From the NCBI GenBank assembly GCA_046594215.1, contig JBKJPX010000042.1, positions 1 to 64,000 of the forward strand: a DNA stretch of 64,000 bases. Reading direction: 5' to 3'. Made by a program: the position numbers and the translations under genes. The stretch comes from Panacagrimonas sp046594215. GTDB taxonomy: Bacteria > Pseudomonadota > Gammaproteobacteria > Nevskiales > Nevskiaceae. Under the pieces are notes generated by a model. The model was not told the DNA's origin. It ran no database searches and saw nothing but the letters and a program-made list of their open reading frames with translations. Shown piece after piece: positions 37,370 through 45,826 of this stretch. The stretch's first letter is position 1; the number at the start of each line of letters is the position of its first letter.

Positions 37370-37963
37370 CTAGAGTTCCGCCAGCACGCGCTTGCGCTGC
37401 TCGTCGAAGTCGGCGTCCGAGATCAGACCGCGCTGGTGCAGGTTCTTGAGCTTCTCGAGGCGGGTGGTCAGCACATCGCCCGCCGGTCTCGCGATAGACG
37501 CTGCGCCCCAGTCGATCATCAGCCGCTGTGGATCGTCGCGATCCACGATCACCGCCACACGACGCTGCGCGCCGAGGGCCTCGAGTCCCAGGTAGGGCGC
37601 GATCTCGCGGTGCTCGACCTCGTAGAGCGCGCGACCCGGCAGCTCGACGCGCAGTCGCAGGAGCAGCTGCGGGCGCTGGTTGATCAACACGCCAGTTCCT
37701 TCCGCCTGCAGCACGACGGCGGTGCCGCGCAGTCCCTCGGCCATCAGGCGCGCCTGGCGCGCACGCGACTTGCCGACTCTCCAGCTGATCACGCCGTAGA
37801 CGCCTAGCAGCAGAAGGCTCACCGCCACCCAGATCTGCCCGATGCCGATCGCCGGCATGAAATGCCAGAACAACAGCCCGCCGACCAGGAAGAACGTGAT
37901 CAGCGGCGCACCGATCATCCACATCAGCCCGAGACGGACGACGCGCGGCGGGTTGCGGTTCAT
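37370..37963 (-). CDS. SHOCT-domain membrane protein, paralog 2
   Basis: A 197-residue protein with two N-terminal transmembrane helices (WMIGAPLITFFLVGGLLFW; IGQIWVAVSLLLLGVYGVI) and a beta-domain with RPQLLLRLRVELPG and VAVIVDRDDPQRLMIDWG. The C-terminal SHOCT motif is LEKLKNLHQRGLISDADFDEQRKRVLAEL in blocks. Architecture and motifs match the next gene downstream, though overall divergence is considerable. The ATG at 37963 starts just before the first helix; the longer frame adds Arg-rich residues without support. The function is unknown. Confidence 0.8.
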   Translation of the reverse strand: MNRNPPRVVRLGLMWMIGAPLITFFLVGGLLFWHFMPAIGIGQIWVAVSLLLLGVYGVISWRVGKSRARQARLMAEGLRGTAVVLQAEGTGVLINQRPQLLLRLRVELPGRALYEVEHREIAPYLGLEALGAQRRVAVIVDRDDPQRLMIDWGAASIARPAGDVLTTRLEKLKNLHQRGLISDADFDEQRKRVLAEL

Positions 37964-38028
37964 GGGCGGATCCTGCGACACCGTTGGCAACGGCCGCCGC
38001 AGGATGACAGTTCGACTCTCGGCCGCGC

Positions 38029-38056
38029 AAAAAAAGGGGCCGCACATGGCGGCCCC
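38029..38056 (-). terminator. Rho-independent terminator of the DUF1329 gene
   Basis: The minus strand reads GGGGCCGC-CATGT-GCGGCCCC followed by seven T. It has an 8-bp perfect GC stem and a strong U-run, starting about 30 bp after the DUF1329 stop. It is a textbook terminator. Confidence 0.9.
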
Positions 38057-38084
38057 CGAATCTACAAGCGGATGCTGCGCGCGA

Positions 38085-39461
38085 TCAGCGCCCGCCGCGC
38101 GCTGCCGCCTCGGGACTGAACATGGCCGGCGTCATCGGCAGGTTCAGACGCCACCAGTTTTCCGGGCCGCGCTCGTTGACCATGTAGCCGACTTCGTAGG
38201 CGTTGGCCGTGAGGTCGTGGTAGACCGACGCGCCGCGATGGAAGGCCTTGGCTTCCGGCGAATAGAAGTACGCGACGAACGCGGTGCGCCAGAGCTGGTC
38301 GCGACCGTCGTAGTTGTCGGCCCACATCGCGATCCAGGTGTCCTCGTCGGCGTACAAGGTGCGCTTCTTGTAGCTGTGGCGAACGCCATCCTTCAGATTG
38401 CCTTCCACCACCCACATGCGGTGCATCTCGTAGCGCACCAGGTCCGGGTTCACGGTGTTGGGCTTGATGATGTCTTCCTTGTACTTGAGCGACGGGTCTT
38501 GCAGCTTGAAGTTGTGGTACGGAACGAACACCTCCTTCTTGCCGACCAGCTTCCAAGTGAAGCGCTCCGGCGAGCCGTTGAAGATGTAGTCGTCGTCCAC
38601 GAAGCGCAGCCCGGCCGGTGGCACCGGGTAGTCGAAGCCCACTTCGGGCGCCTGGCGCACGCGCCGGATCCCGGGCTGGTACTGCCACGAGGACGTGCTG
38701 TCCTTGGTGAAGTCGTTGGGCTGGAAGCCCACCGCGACGAAGCCCTTGTCGCGCTCCGGCAGCATGTAGCCGGAGTAGAAGTATGCGTTGATCTTGTCCT
38801 CGAACGAACCGCGCTTGCTTGGATCGTTGCCAGGGTTGTAGGTCATGAACTTGTTGCGACCCCAGGCGACGCTGCCGTTGGCATAGACGTCGGCGATGTC
38901 GCAGACCGCCGACTCGGTCGACGTGCGATTCGGATTGATGATGTTCCAGATCGCCTCGCCGCCGTTGGCCGGGAACGGGAACGGCTGCGCGCCCGAGATG
39001 CCGCTGATGCCCAGGCCGTTGGGCTTCACTTCCGCCGTCACGGCGTTCTTCTTCACGGTGTCGCACACCCAGTCCGCCGGCTTGAAGTCGCGGTGGCTCG
39101 GGTAGATGTTCATCCAGTACGTCTGCGGGTACTTCTTCAGCAGCGCCTTCTGCCCTTCGGTCAGGAACTGCGCGTACTGGGCCATGTTGGCCGCGGTGAT
39201 CTTCGCCGTAGGCTTTTCGTCCGCGTAAGGGCCGGGTTCGTAGCCGAAGGGCTTGCTCTGGCCGGGCCAGGTGCCCTGGAACTTGCCGGTGTACTCGGCG
39301 ACGCCGGAGGCTGAGCCGGCCTTCTCCGCGCCCATGCAAGTCAGCTTCGGTCCGTCGAGTTCCTTGGCCTTCTCGGCGCTCACCTTGGCCTGCAGGGGCA
39401 ACGCGGCCAGCGCGAGGCCCACAGCGAAAAATCCGGACGGAATGGCGACTCTGAGCTTCAT
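38085..39461 (-). CDS. DUF1329 family exported protein
   Basis: A 458-residue DUF1329 protein with a Sec signal peptide (KLRVAIPSGFFAVGLALAALPLQA). Seen: the LolA/LolB-like beta-sheet domain typical of the family (WNIINPNRTSTESAVCDI; FVPYHNFKLQDPSLKY; RYEMHRMWVVEGNL; DEDTWIAMWADNYDGR), with the usual length of about 450. DUF1329 genes are recurrent partners of MMPL exporters and hydrophobic-substrate monooxygenases. An envelope lipid-binding or transfer role is likely but unproven. It is monocistronic, with its own terminator and a symmetric element upstream. Confidence 0.88.
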   Translation of the reverse strand: MKLRVAIPSGFFAVGLALAALPLQAKVSAEKAKELDGPKLTCMGAEKAGSASGVAEYTGKFQGTWPGQSKPFGYEPGPYADEKPTAKITAANMAQYAQFLTEGQKALLKKYPQTYWMNIYPSHRDFKPADWVCDTVKKNAVTAEVKPNGLGISGISGAQPFPFPANGGEAIWNIINPNRTSTESAVCDIADVYANGSVAWGRNKFMTYNPGNDPSKRGSFEDKINAYFYSGYMLPERDKGFVAVGFQPNDFTKDSTSSWQYQPGIRRVRQAPEVGFDYPVPPAGLRFVDDDYIFNGSPERFTWKLVGKKEVFVPYHNFKLQDPSLKYKEDIIKPNTVNPDLVRYEMHRMWVVEGNLKDGVRHSYKKRTLYADEDTWIAMWADNYDGRDQLWRTAFVAYFYSPEAKAFHRGASVYHDLTANAYEVGYMVNERGPENWWRLNLPMTPAMFSPEAAARGGR

Positions 39462-39526
39462 GAATCCTCCTCGAAACGCGATTAGCGATGTGGCGGGCTC
39501 GTGTCCTGACCCACAAATACTGCTGC

Positions 39527-39554
39527 GAATTCGCCGGTTATTTTCGGCGAATTC
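39527..39554. promoter_or_regulatory. inverted repeat upstream of the DUF1329 gene
   Basis: GAATTCGCCG-GTTATTTT-CGGCGAATTC is a perfect 10-bp inverted repeat with an AT-rich 8-base centre, and pairing extends imperfectly outwards (GCTG ... CAGC). It lies 66-93 bp upstream of the start codon with no T-run. It is more likely an operator than a terminator; the binding protein is unknown. Confidence 0.6.
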
Positions 39555-39659
39555 ATCAGCGTACTTGCGGGACGGGCCACTGGCACCCGCTCTCTTGAGC
39601 AGATGCTAGTCCTTGCGCGCCGCGGTACTTCGTCCGAAATGAGTACCGGTGCCGTTTTG

Positions 39660-40145
39660 CTATCCGCGGAACTGGGGAATGAGACTCGCGGTCACGCGTG
39701 TTTCGTCGACCATCTTGGATTCGAGGTCGGAACAGATGAAACGCTCCAGCGGTCCGCCGATCAGCGGGATCCTTGCGCGCACATCCCAAACGTAGGTGAC
39801 GACGCATTCAGATCCGACGTCGGCCACGGCCACCTCGCAGCTCATCTCCACCGGAATGCCGGGGTTGATGCTGACCTTTCCCCTGCGCGCCTTGAGGTTC
39901 CAGCGCTCCTCCGAAGTCGCCGTGGTCTCTGAGGGGACGACCTTCCTCACCAGCGCGGGCGCGTCGAGCGGCACCTTGCGTTCGATCCTGATGCGGAATT
40001 CATCGGGCTTGGTCTCCTGATCCAGCACCTTGAAGCTCTTGAGGCCCAGGCCCTTCAACTTGGCGGTGTGGAATTCGGGCGTCGCGAACATCCGCATGAT
40101 CACTTCCGACGACACCGGGTAGCGCGACCGGATCTCGTGCTTCAT
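39660..40145 (-). CDS. DUF2505 (START-like) protein
   Basis: A 161-residue protein similar to the DUF2505 family, a polyketide-cyclase/START-like helix-grip fold that binds hydrophobic ligands. Seen: an N-terminal HEIRSRYPVSSEVIMRMFATPEFH block, alternating beta strands (EFRIRIERKVPLD; EERWNLKARRGKVSIN; CVVTYVWDVRARIP), and a long C-terminal amphipathic helix. There is no signal peptide. It lies between the DUF1329 and amidohydrolase genes, same strand, separated by 198 and 84 bp. A role in carrying a catabolic substrate is inference. Confidence 0.75.
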   Translation of the reverse strand: MKHEIRSRYPVSSEVIMRMFATPEFHTAKLKGLGLKSFKVLDQETKPDEFRIRIERKVPLDAPALVRKVVPSETTATSEERWNLKARRGKVSINPGIPVEMSCEVAVADVGSECVVTYVWDVRARIPLIGGPLERFICSDLESKMVDETRVTASLIPQFRG

Positions 40146-40229
40146 TTCGACTCCTCATCAGCGTGGCGCGGGTGGTTCCCCCGTCTGGGGTCGATGCTGT
40201 CATCGACACCCGAAGCCCGCCTACCTCTT

Positions 40230-41651
40230 TCAGAGGAACTCGTCCGCGTTCCAGCGCAGCGCGCCGCGAACCCAGGTCCTGCGGACCGCGACCTCGGCTG
40301 GCGCCTCGCGCGCTTTGGACCAAGGCCGGTCGAGCAGGCAGAGGTCCGCGAGAGCGCCCACCTCCACGCGGCGTGGCGGCGCGCCGCAATCGTCCAGCGG
40401 CGACAGGAACAGCAGCAGCGCCTGCTCCGGCGCCAGCGCCTCTGCGGCGCCGAGCACGTGTCCGTCGGGCGTGCGCCGCGTGACCGCGGCCGCCATCGAG
40501 GACCATGGATCGGTGCCGCCGTAGGGCGCATCGGAGCCGGCGGCGAGCGGCACATCGGCGTCGAGCAGGCTGCGCAGGCGATAGAGGTCGGCGTGTTCGG
40601 TTGAATCGACATCATGCCGGTACGCGTCACCCCGCTCGGCGATGAAGTGCGGCTGGGTCACCACGCGCAGGTCGAGGCGCCGGATGTCGTCGATCAGCTC
40701 GGGCGCGACGAGTCCTGCATGTTCGATGCGGTCGTATCCGATGCTGCCCGCCTCTGCGAGCACGGCGAGCGCAAACACCAGTTCGCCGCGCGTCACACAG
40801 TGAAAGGCCGCACCGCGACCTGCCGCGTGGCTTCGGCGCACGGCGCCGCAGAGTTCCGGGAAACCTGGCAGCGCGTGGTCGTGCAGGTGGAATTTGTGGG
40901 CGCCGCGCAGGACGCGCGCATCGGGCGAGGCCGGCTCCAGTGCATCGAGCGACGCATCGCCCATCACCACGAGATTCTGCGCGAGCTCGCCGACGACCAC
41001 GCTGGCCTTTAGCGCGGCAAAGGTGTCCAGGTCGTTGGTGTGCCCGGTATCGGTCACGCCGGTGACGCCCCGGCGCAGGAGCTGCTGCGAGAGTTCGTGC
41101 AACGCCGGGCGCTGGCCCCCGAGGCGCGTGCGCAGCCATGCATCGGAATCGTAAAGCCGGCCGGTCGGTCGTCCGCCGTTGCGCTCGAGGGGATCGCCCT
41201 CGGCGTCGTTGTCCACGCCGAGCCGTTCCAGGCCGGCCGTGTTGAAGATCCAGAGGCGGCCGCTGCGGTGCTGGATGCGCAAGGGTCTGCGAGGCGCCCA
41301 GGCATCCAGCGTGGCGCGATCGAGGAGCCCGGCGACGGACTCGTGGTAGCCGGTCCCGCGGATCCAATCCTTGTCGTCGCCTGCGCAAGCCTGACGGACC
41401 GCCCGCGCGAGCTGTTCGCGATCGCGCACCGCCCGCGGACCACAGTCGAGCGAGCGCATCGCCACGGCGGCGGCGTACAGGTGCAGGTGATGGTCGTGCA
41501 GGCCGGGCAGCAGCGCGTCGCCGCGCGCATCGACCTGTGCTTCGCCGACGCGTGGCTCGAGTCGCGCCGCGAGTTCGACGATGCGCGCATCCTCTGTGCG
41601 CAGGTCGACGCGCCGCGTGCCGAAGTCGATCGCGGCGTTGCGGATCAACAC
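40230..41651 (-). CDS. amidohydrolase family 3 (YtcJ-like) enzyme
   Basis: A 473-residue metal-dependent hydrolase of the YtcJ/Amidohydro_3 group. Seen: N-terminal beta-domain VLIRNAAIDFGTRRVDLRTED, metal motif GLHDHHLHLYA (about 61-71), later ligand positions in AFHCVTRGEL and RIEHAGLV, and Asp in LAAGSDAPYGG. The start is GTG at 41651, overlapping the CoA-transferase stop by 7 bp. A much longer open frame extends upstream but is only the shadow of that gene. The substrate is unknown. With the coupled CoA-transferase and START-like genes it may hydrolyse a lactam, lactone or amide intermediate. Confidence 0.83.
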   Translation of the reverse strand: MLIRNAAIDFGTRRVDLRTEDARIVELAARLEPRVGEAQVDARGDALLPGLHDHHLHLYAAAVAMRSLDCGPRAVRDREQLARAVRQACAGDDKDWIRGTGYHESVAGLLDRATLDAWAPRRPLRIQHRSGRLWIFNTAGLERLGVDNDAEGDPLERNGGRPTGRLYDSDAWLRTRLGGQRPALHELSQQLLRRGVTGVTDTGHTNDLDTFAALKASVVVGELAQNLVVMGDASLDALEPASPDARVLRGAHKFHLHDHALPGFPELCGAVRRSHAAGRGAAFHCVTRGELVFALAVLAEAGSIGYDRIEHAGLVAPELIDDIRRLDLRVVTQPHFIAERGDAYRHDVDSTEHADLYRLRSLLDADVPLAAGSDAPYGGTDPWSSMAAAVTRRTPDGHVLGAAEALAPEQALLLFLSPLDDCGAPPRRVEVGALADLCLLDRPWSKAREAPAEVAVRRTWVRGALRWNADEFL

Positions 41652-43012
41652 GCGGGTGGCGACAGCGCGCGGAGCACGGCCTCGGTGTCGACGCCGAGTT
41701 CGCGCGCGGTGCCCTGCGGCTTTCTCGCCGCGGGCGCGGCGACGCCGCGCCCGCGCTCTCGTAGCAGGGCCGCGTCCCGTTCGCAGCGCTCGCGCCAGTT
41801 TTCGCCGTCGGCCGCCGCGGACCACTCGATCACGTGGCGCACGACGCCGCTCAGCGACACGTCGATCATCCGGCTGCCCCCTCGCCGCCAGCTCCACAAC
41901 GCGAGCACGGCCGCGTGCAGCCCGGCGAGTGGATCCGCGATGGCGTCGCCGACGAACACGGGTGATCCGATGGCCTCGCCCATCACGCGCGACAGGCCGG
42001 CGTCGACGCCGGCATCGTCGCCGTACGCGATCCAGTGCTCCTGCGGCTCGCCTCGGCCATGACCCGTAAGGCTGATCCACGTGAGCTGCGGGCATTCGCG
42101 TAACAGCAGGTCGGCTTTGATGCCGAGCTGGCGCAGCGCGCGCGGTCGCGACGCCTCGATCACGATGTCGGCGTCGCGCAGCAGCGCGAGCAGCTGCGCG
42201 CGGCCTTTGGCCTGATCGAAATCCAGTGCCGCAGATCGCTTGCCGGCATTGAGCAGGTCGAAGAACATACGAGGACCCTGACGCGCACCATCGGGTCGCG
42301 AGCGGCTCTCCAGCTTGATCACGTCGGCGCCGCCGAGTTGCAACAGGTGGCTGCACAGCGGGCCGGCCCACAGCGACGACAGGTCGACGACGCGCGGGCG
42401 CTCGCGCCGTCGCGTGACGCCCGCAGAACTCTGCTCTGCGATCACGCGGAACCATCGTGCCGCCGTCGCATGCCGCGCATCGACGCTCGCGAGCGCAAGC
42501 CCGATCTCGCGGCCCCGCGACACGAGCTCGTCCACCGGGCGCGAAGCCACCGCATCGGCGACCGCGCGCCAGCCGAACAGCGGCTCGCTTTCGAGCCACG
42601 CGGGCAGCAGATCCCAGTCGGCGGGCCGCGCCAGGTTGAGCGCGAAGGCGCCGTCGCACGCCTTCAGGAGGCGACACGCACCACCACAGGATTCGATGCC
42701 GGCACGCGCAAGGCCGCCTATCGCCGCGCGTTCGCCGAGCAGGCGGCCGCCCTCGAGCCCCGCGGGCATCGGTTCCGGCGACATCGCGCTCACGAGCGCG
42801 AGCGCCGCGTCGGCGGCGGAGGCCAGCGGCACCGGGCAGATCCGCGCTTCGCCATCGCGCGCGCCGGTGAGCGCCATCGCGCCGCTGCGCGCCCAGGCCA
42901 GCGCCGCCGGCTCGTCGGATGCGCGCGGCGCCCGCTCCAGGCCAGGTGCGCCGAGCTGCTCGAGCAGCCGCGCGCTGTAGGCGTCGGCGTTCAGGGCCGC
43001 TGCGCGGACCAC
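41645..43012 (-). CDS. family III CoA transferase (CaiB/BaiF type)
   Basis: A 455-residue CoA-transferase. Seen: an N-terminal part of about 180 residues (ARLLEQLGAPGLE ... WARSGAMALTG ... AALALVSAMSPEP), then the classical CaiB nucleotide-fold block RPRVVDLSSLWAGPLCSHLLQLGGADVIKLE in pieces (about 228-258), FFDLLNAGKRSAALDF, and LTWISLTGHGR. It catalyses CoA exchange between carboxylic acids. The start is GTG at 43012, overlapping the START-like gene by 22 bp; the start is uncertain because no ATG is nearby. The order of segments is slightly unlike canonical CaiB, as if circularly arranged. Confidence 0.8.
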   Translation of the reverse strand: MVRAAALNADAYSARLLEQLGAPGLERAPRASDEPAALAWARSGAMALTGARDGEARICPVPLASAADAALALVSAMSPEPMPAGLEGGRLLGERAAIGGLARAGIESCGGACRLLKACDGAFALNLARPADWDLLPAWLESEPLFGWRAVADAVASRPVDELVSRGREIGLALASVDARHATAARWFRVIAEQSSAGVTRRRERPRVVDLSSLWAGPLCSHLLQLGGADVIKLESRSRPDGARQGPRMFFDLLNAGKRSAALDFDQAKGRAQLLALLRDADIVIEASRPRALRQLGIKADLLLRECPQLTWISLTGHGRGEPQEHWIAYGDDAGVDAGLSRVMGEAIGSPVFVGDAIADPLAGLHAAVLALWSWRRGGSRMIDVSLSGVVRHVIEWSAAADGENWRERCERDAALLRERGRGVAAPAARKPQGTARELGVDTEAVLRALSPPAC

Positions 43013-43443
43013 AGCTGTTCGGCGCGCACGCGAATGCCCTGCGTCATGCCGTCGAATCCCGCCTCGAGCTTGCGCCGCATCAGCGCGCGAACCAGGCCCG
43101 AGAGCCAGCCGCTGAGTTCGAAGTGCGTGTGATAACGGCTGCGCGTATCGTCGATCGCGTCGATGCGGTGCACCCGCGCGCTGGACAGCGCGCCCGCGGG
43201 CACCGGCTTCATGCGGTACGAAAAACCACGACCCTCGTCGTAGCCCGTCATCCACTCGACCTGGCGGCTCAGCCCGCCGCCCAGGCGCACCTGCATCTCG
43301 ATCGGCTCGCCCGGCCGCAGGCTCGAGCGGCATTCCGGCACGAAGGGATTCCATTCGCCGTAGGCCGGCAGGTCGGTGATGACCTGCCAGACGATTCGGG
43401 CCGGCGCATCGATGCGCACCTCGCGATCGATCGTGAAGCTCAC
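42991..43443 (-). CDS. SRPBCC/START-like protein
   Basis: A 150-residue helix-grip-fold protein of the polyketide cyclase/dehydrase (SRPBCC) superfamily. Seen: VSFTIDREVRIDAPARIVWQVITDLPAYGEWNPFVPEC in short blocks at the start, which is the diagnostic strand-helix pattern with WNPFVP, a ligand cavity-lining middle, and the long C-terminal helix VRALMRRKLEAGFDGM. The start is GTG at 43443; an upstream in-frame ATG at 43500 gives an Arg-rich extension overlapping the kinase gene. Translational overlap with the CoA-transferase gene suggests a joint task with a hydrophobic acid. Confidence 0.85.
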   Translation of the reverse strand: MSFTIDREVRIDAPARIVWQVITDLPAYGEWNPFVPECRSSLRPGEPIEMQVRLGGGLSRQVEWMTGYDEGRGFSYRMKPVPAGALSSARVHRIDAIDDTRSRYHTHFELSGWLSGLVRALMRRKLEAGFDGMTQGIRVRAEQLWSAQRP

Positions 43444-43459
43444 GCGGCCAGCCCCGTGC

Positions 43460-44692
43460 TCAGACCGGGAGCGGGGGCGCCGTAGCCGGGCCCGCGGCAT
43501 CGGCGACGGTCTCCGGCGCCGTCACGGCCTCGTCGAGCGGCAGCCGCACGTGGATCGTGGTGCCGCTGCCGTCGGACTCCGCCCAGATCTCGCCGCGATG
43601 GTGCTGCACGATCTTGCGGCAGATGGCGAGGCCGATCCCCGTGCCCTCGTACTCGTCCGCGCTGTGCAGTCGGCGGAACACCGCGAAGATGTTCTCCAGC
43701 TGGTCGGCCGATATGCCGATGCCGTTGTCCTTGATCTTCAGGTGAATGAACCGCTCCTCGCGCTCGGCGCTGACGCGCACCAGCGGCTTGGCGTCCGGCT
43801 TGTGGAACTTGATCGCGTTGCCCACCAGGTTCTGAAACAGCTGCACCAGCAGCGACTGCACTGCGGGCACATCCGGCATGGGATCGAACTCGACCGTCGC
43901 ATTGTGCGCGGCGATGTCGGACTTGAGCGTGCTCAGCGCGCTGCGCAGCGCCTCGTCCAGGGGCCGGCGTTCCGGCCGCGCCTCGGTGCGACCGACGCGC
44001 GAGAGCAGCAGCAGGTCCTTGATCAGGGCCTGCATCTGGCGCACGCCCTGCTCGATGAACTGCAGGAATTCCAGCGCGTCACCATCGAGCTTCTGGGTGT
44101 AGCGACGCGACAACAGCTGGGAGAAGCCGGCGATGTTGCGCAGCGGCGCCTGCAGATCGTGCGAGGTGATGTAGGCGAACTGTTCCAGCTCGTGCACCGC
44201 GCGATTGAGGTCGGTGAGCGAACGGCGCAGATCGTCCTCGGCGGCTTCTCGAGCCAAGACCTCCGCGCGCAGCCGCGCGTTGGCTTCCTCGAGCTCCTCC
44301 GGCGTCTTCATCGACAGGAGCTTCGGCACCAGCGGCACGATCGCCAGCGCGGTGGCCAGCGACACCGCCGCCGTCAGCGCGCGCACCCAGCCCTGCAGGT
44401 AGTAGATCGGCTTCCAGATCACCACGATGTCGAGGATGTGACCGGTGCCGCACAGGACGATGAAGGCGGCGAACAGCGCGATCGCCCAGTTGAAGCTGAT
44501 CCGCGCGCGCATGCGGCGGATGAAATAGACCAGCACCACCGGGATCATGAAGTAGGCCAGCGCGATCACGCCGTCGCTGATCACGTGCAGCATGATCAGC
44601 GACGGCCGGCTCTGGAAACACCAGGCGTGCGGCATCAGGCCATCGAGACTGCTCGGCAGCGCTCCCGCGGCTTGCAGCAGGAATTCAGGCAT
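43460..44692 (-). CDS. sensor histidine kinase with ETR1-like ethylene-binding membrane domain
   Basis: A 410-residue membrane histidine kinase. Seen: three transmembrane helices (about 34-57, 68-92, 100-125) that align by eye with the ethylene-binding domain of plant ETR1. The first helix holds ISD..IALAYFMIP (D40, Y47, P51) and the second FIVLCGTGH (C81, H85), the Cys-x3-His spacing of the copper site. The helix after the third resembles ETR1 (LLSMKTPEELEEAN). A coiled coil leads to the H-box YITSHDLQAPLRN (H179), then an N-box FQNLVGNAIKF, DNGIGI and GTGIGL. No periplasmic domain. Downstream of two response-regulator genes. Copper and ethylene binding are inferred. Confidence 0.88.
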   Translation of the reverse strand: MPEFLLQAAGALPSSLDGLMPHAWCFQSRPSLIMLHVISDGVIALAYFMIPVVLVYFIRRMRARISFNWAIALFAAFIVLCGTGHILDIVVIWKPIYYLQGWVRALTAAVSLATALAIVPLVPKLLSMKTPEELEEANARLRAEVLAREAAEDDLRRSLTDLNRAVHELEQFAYITSHDLQAPLRNIAGFSQLLSRRYTQKLDGDALEFLQFIEQGVRQMQALIKDLLLLSRVGRTEARPERRPLDEALRSALSTLKSDIAAHNATVEFDPMPDVPAVQSLLVQLFQNLVGNAIKFHKPDAKPLVRVSAEREERFIHLKIKDNGIGISADQLENIFAVFRRLHSADEYEGTGIGLAICRKIVQHHRGEIWAESDGSGTTIHVRLPLDEAVTAPETVADAAGPATAPPLPV

Positions 44693-44722
44693 TCGGTGTC
44701 GCTCCTCGAGCCCAGATCGGCC

Positions 44723-45826
44723 CTATCGCTCCAGACCCCAGGGGCCCCTGCGCCAACGCGCGGGAAGATCCTCGGCCGACTCGGGCTGGCAGAAACGTGA
44801 GCCCTGCATCAGCGTGCAGCCAAGCATGAACAGGCGTGCGTGCTGCTCGGCCAGCGCCACGCCGTCCGCGATCACATCCAGGCCCAACGCGCCGCCGAGC
44901 GCCAGGGTCGCGCGCACGAAGCGCAGCGCCGGCTCGTGGGCGTCGCGCGTGATCGCATCGACCGCGCGTGCGTCGATGACCAGGCCGTCGAGCGAAAGCT
45001 CGGTGACCCGCTCCAGCAGCGCGGTGGCGGGCCGCCAGCCTTCGAGCCAGACCTGCGTGCCCGACGCGCGCAAAGTGCGCAGGTCGTCCACCACGGAGGG
45101 CTCGACATTGAGTTCGGAGGCCTCGAGGCGCAAGGCGACGCTCGCGGGCTTGATCTCGGACTGCGCCACGAGCGCCGCGAACTGGCTCGCGAGGCGCGGC
45201 AACCAGGCCGCCGGAATCGACATCGACAGGTTCGTGTCGTCGAAGTCGGGACCGCGCCAGGCGCGGAACGCGCTCAGCGCACTGCTCAGGGTGCCGATGT
45301 CGCCCGTGAGACCCACGTGCACGCCGACGAAGCGTCCACGTCCGAGGTCCACCCAGGGCTGGTAGGCGAGCACCGGCGGGGCATCGACCTCTACCTCGAC
45401 CGCCGCTGACGACTCAGCTGCCGCGCCCTGATTCTGACGCTTGGCCACCGCCACGCGCACGAACGCCAGAAGTTCGTTACCCAGGCGCTGGCCCTTGATC
45501 AGGTAACCCTGGGCGCCGAGCTTGAACGCCTCCTCGGCGGCGGCGTCGTCGGCCAGGCCCGTGAGCACCACGATCGCCACGTTGTCGTCGGCCTCGCGGA
45601 TGCGGGCGACGTTACGCACGCCGTCGCCGTCCGGCAGGCCCAGGTCGACCAGGATGCAGGAGAACTGGAAGCGCTTGAGCTCTCGCAGCGCATCGGAGAG
45701 CCGCCGCACGGTCTGGATCACCACGGTGCCGGCCGTGGTCTGCTCGCGCAGGCTCTCGACAAGCAGTCGCGAATCGGCGGGGCTGTCTTCGAGCAGCAGC
45801 AGGCCAAGCGGTGCCCCAGGACTCAT
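44723..45826 (-). CDS. response regulator with degenerate EAL output domain
   Basis: A 367-residue protein. Residues about 6-130 are a receiver (acidic EDSPAD, phospho-acceptor D61 in LVDLGLPDG, Lys in YLIKG). Residues about 150-355 have an EAL-fold pattern (LAYQPWVDLGRGRFVGVHVGL ... LSMSIPAAWLPRLASQF ... LDGLVIDARAV ... GLDVIADGVA ... MQGSRFCQP). The catalytic signature is lost: EAL reads VGV, the DDFG motif is missing and the IDR-type Lys/Asp is altered. It is therefore probably a non-hydrolytic EAL acting as a binding or scaffold output. The ATG overlaps the stop of the preceding regulator gene (ATGA). Confidence 0.88.
   Translation of the reverse strand: MSPGAPLGLLLLEDSPADSRLLVESLREQTTAGTVVIQTVRRLSDALRELKRFQFSCILVDLGLPDGDGVRNVARIREADDNVAIVVLTGLADDAAAEEAFKLGAQGYLIKGQRLGNELLAFVRVAVAKRQNQGAAAESSAAVEVEVDAPPVLAYQPWVDLGRGRFVGVHVGLTGDIGTLSSALSAFRAWRGPDFDDTNLSMSIPAAWLPRLASQFAALVAQSEIKPASVALRLEASELNVEPSVVDDLRTLRASGTQVWLEGWRPATALLERVTELSLDGLVIDARAVDAITRDAHEPALRFVRATLALGGALGLDVIADGVALAEQHARLFMLGCTLMQGSRFCQPESAEDLPARWRRGPWGLER

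Noticed and set aside
41652..42677. In-frame extension of the amidohydrolase reading frame far upstream.
   Set aside because: This part is Arg-rich and lies over the CoA-transferase gene in another frame; conservation starts at the GTG at 41651.
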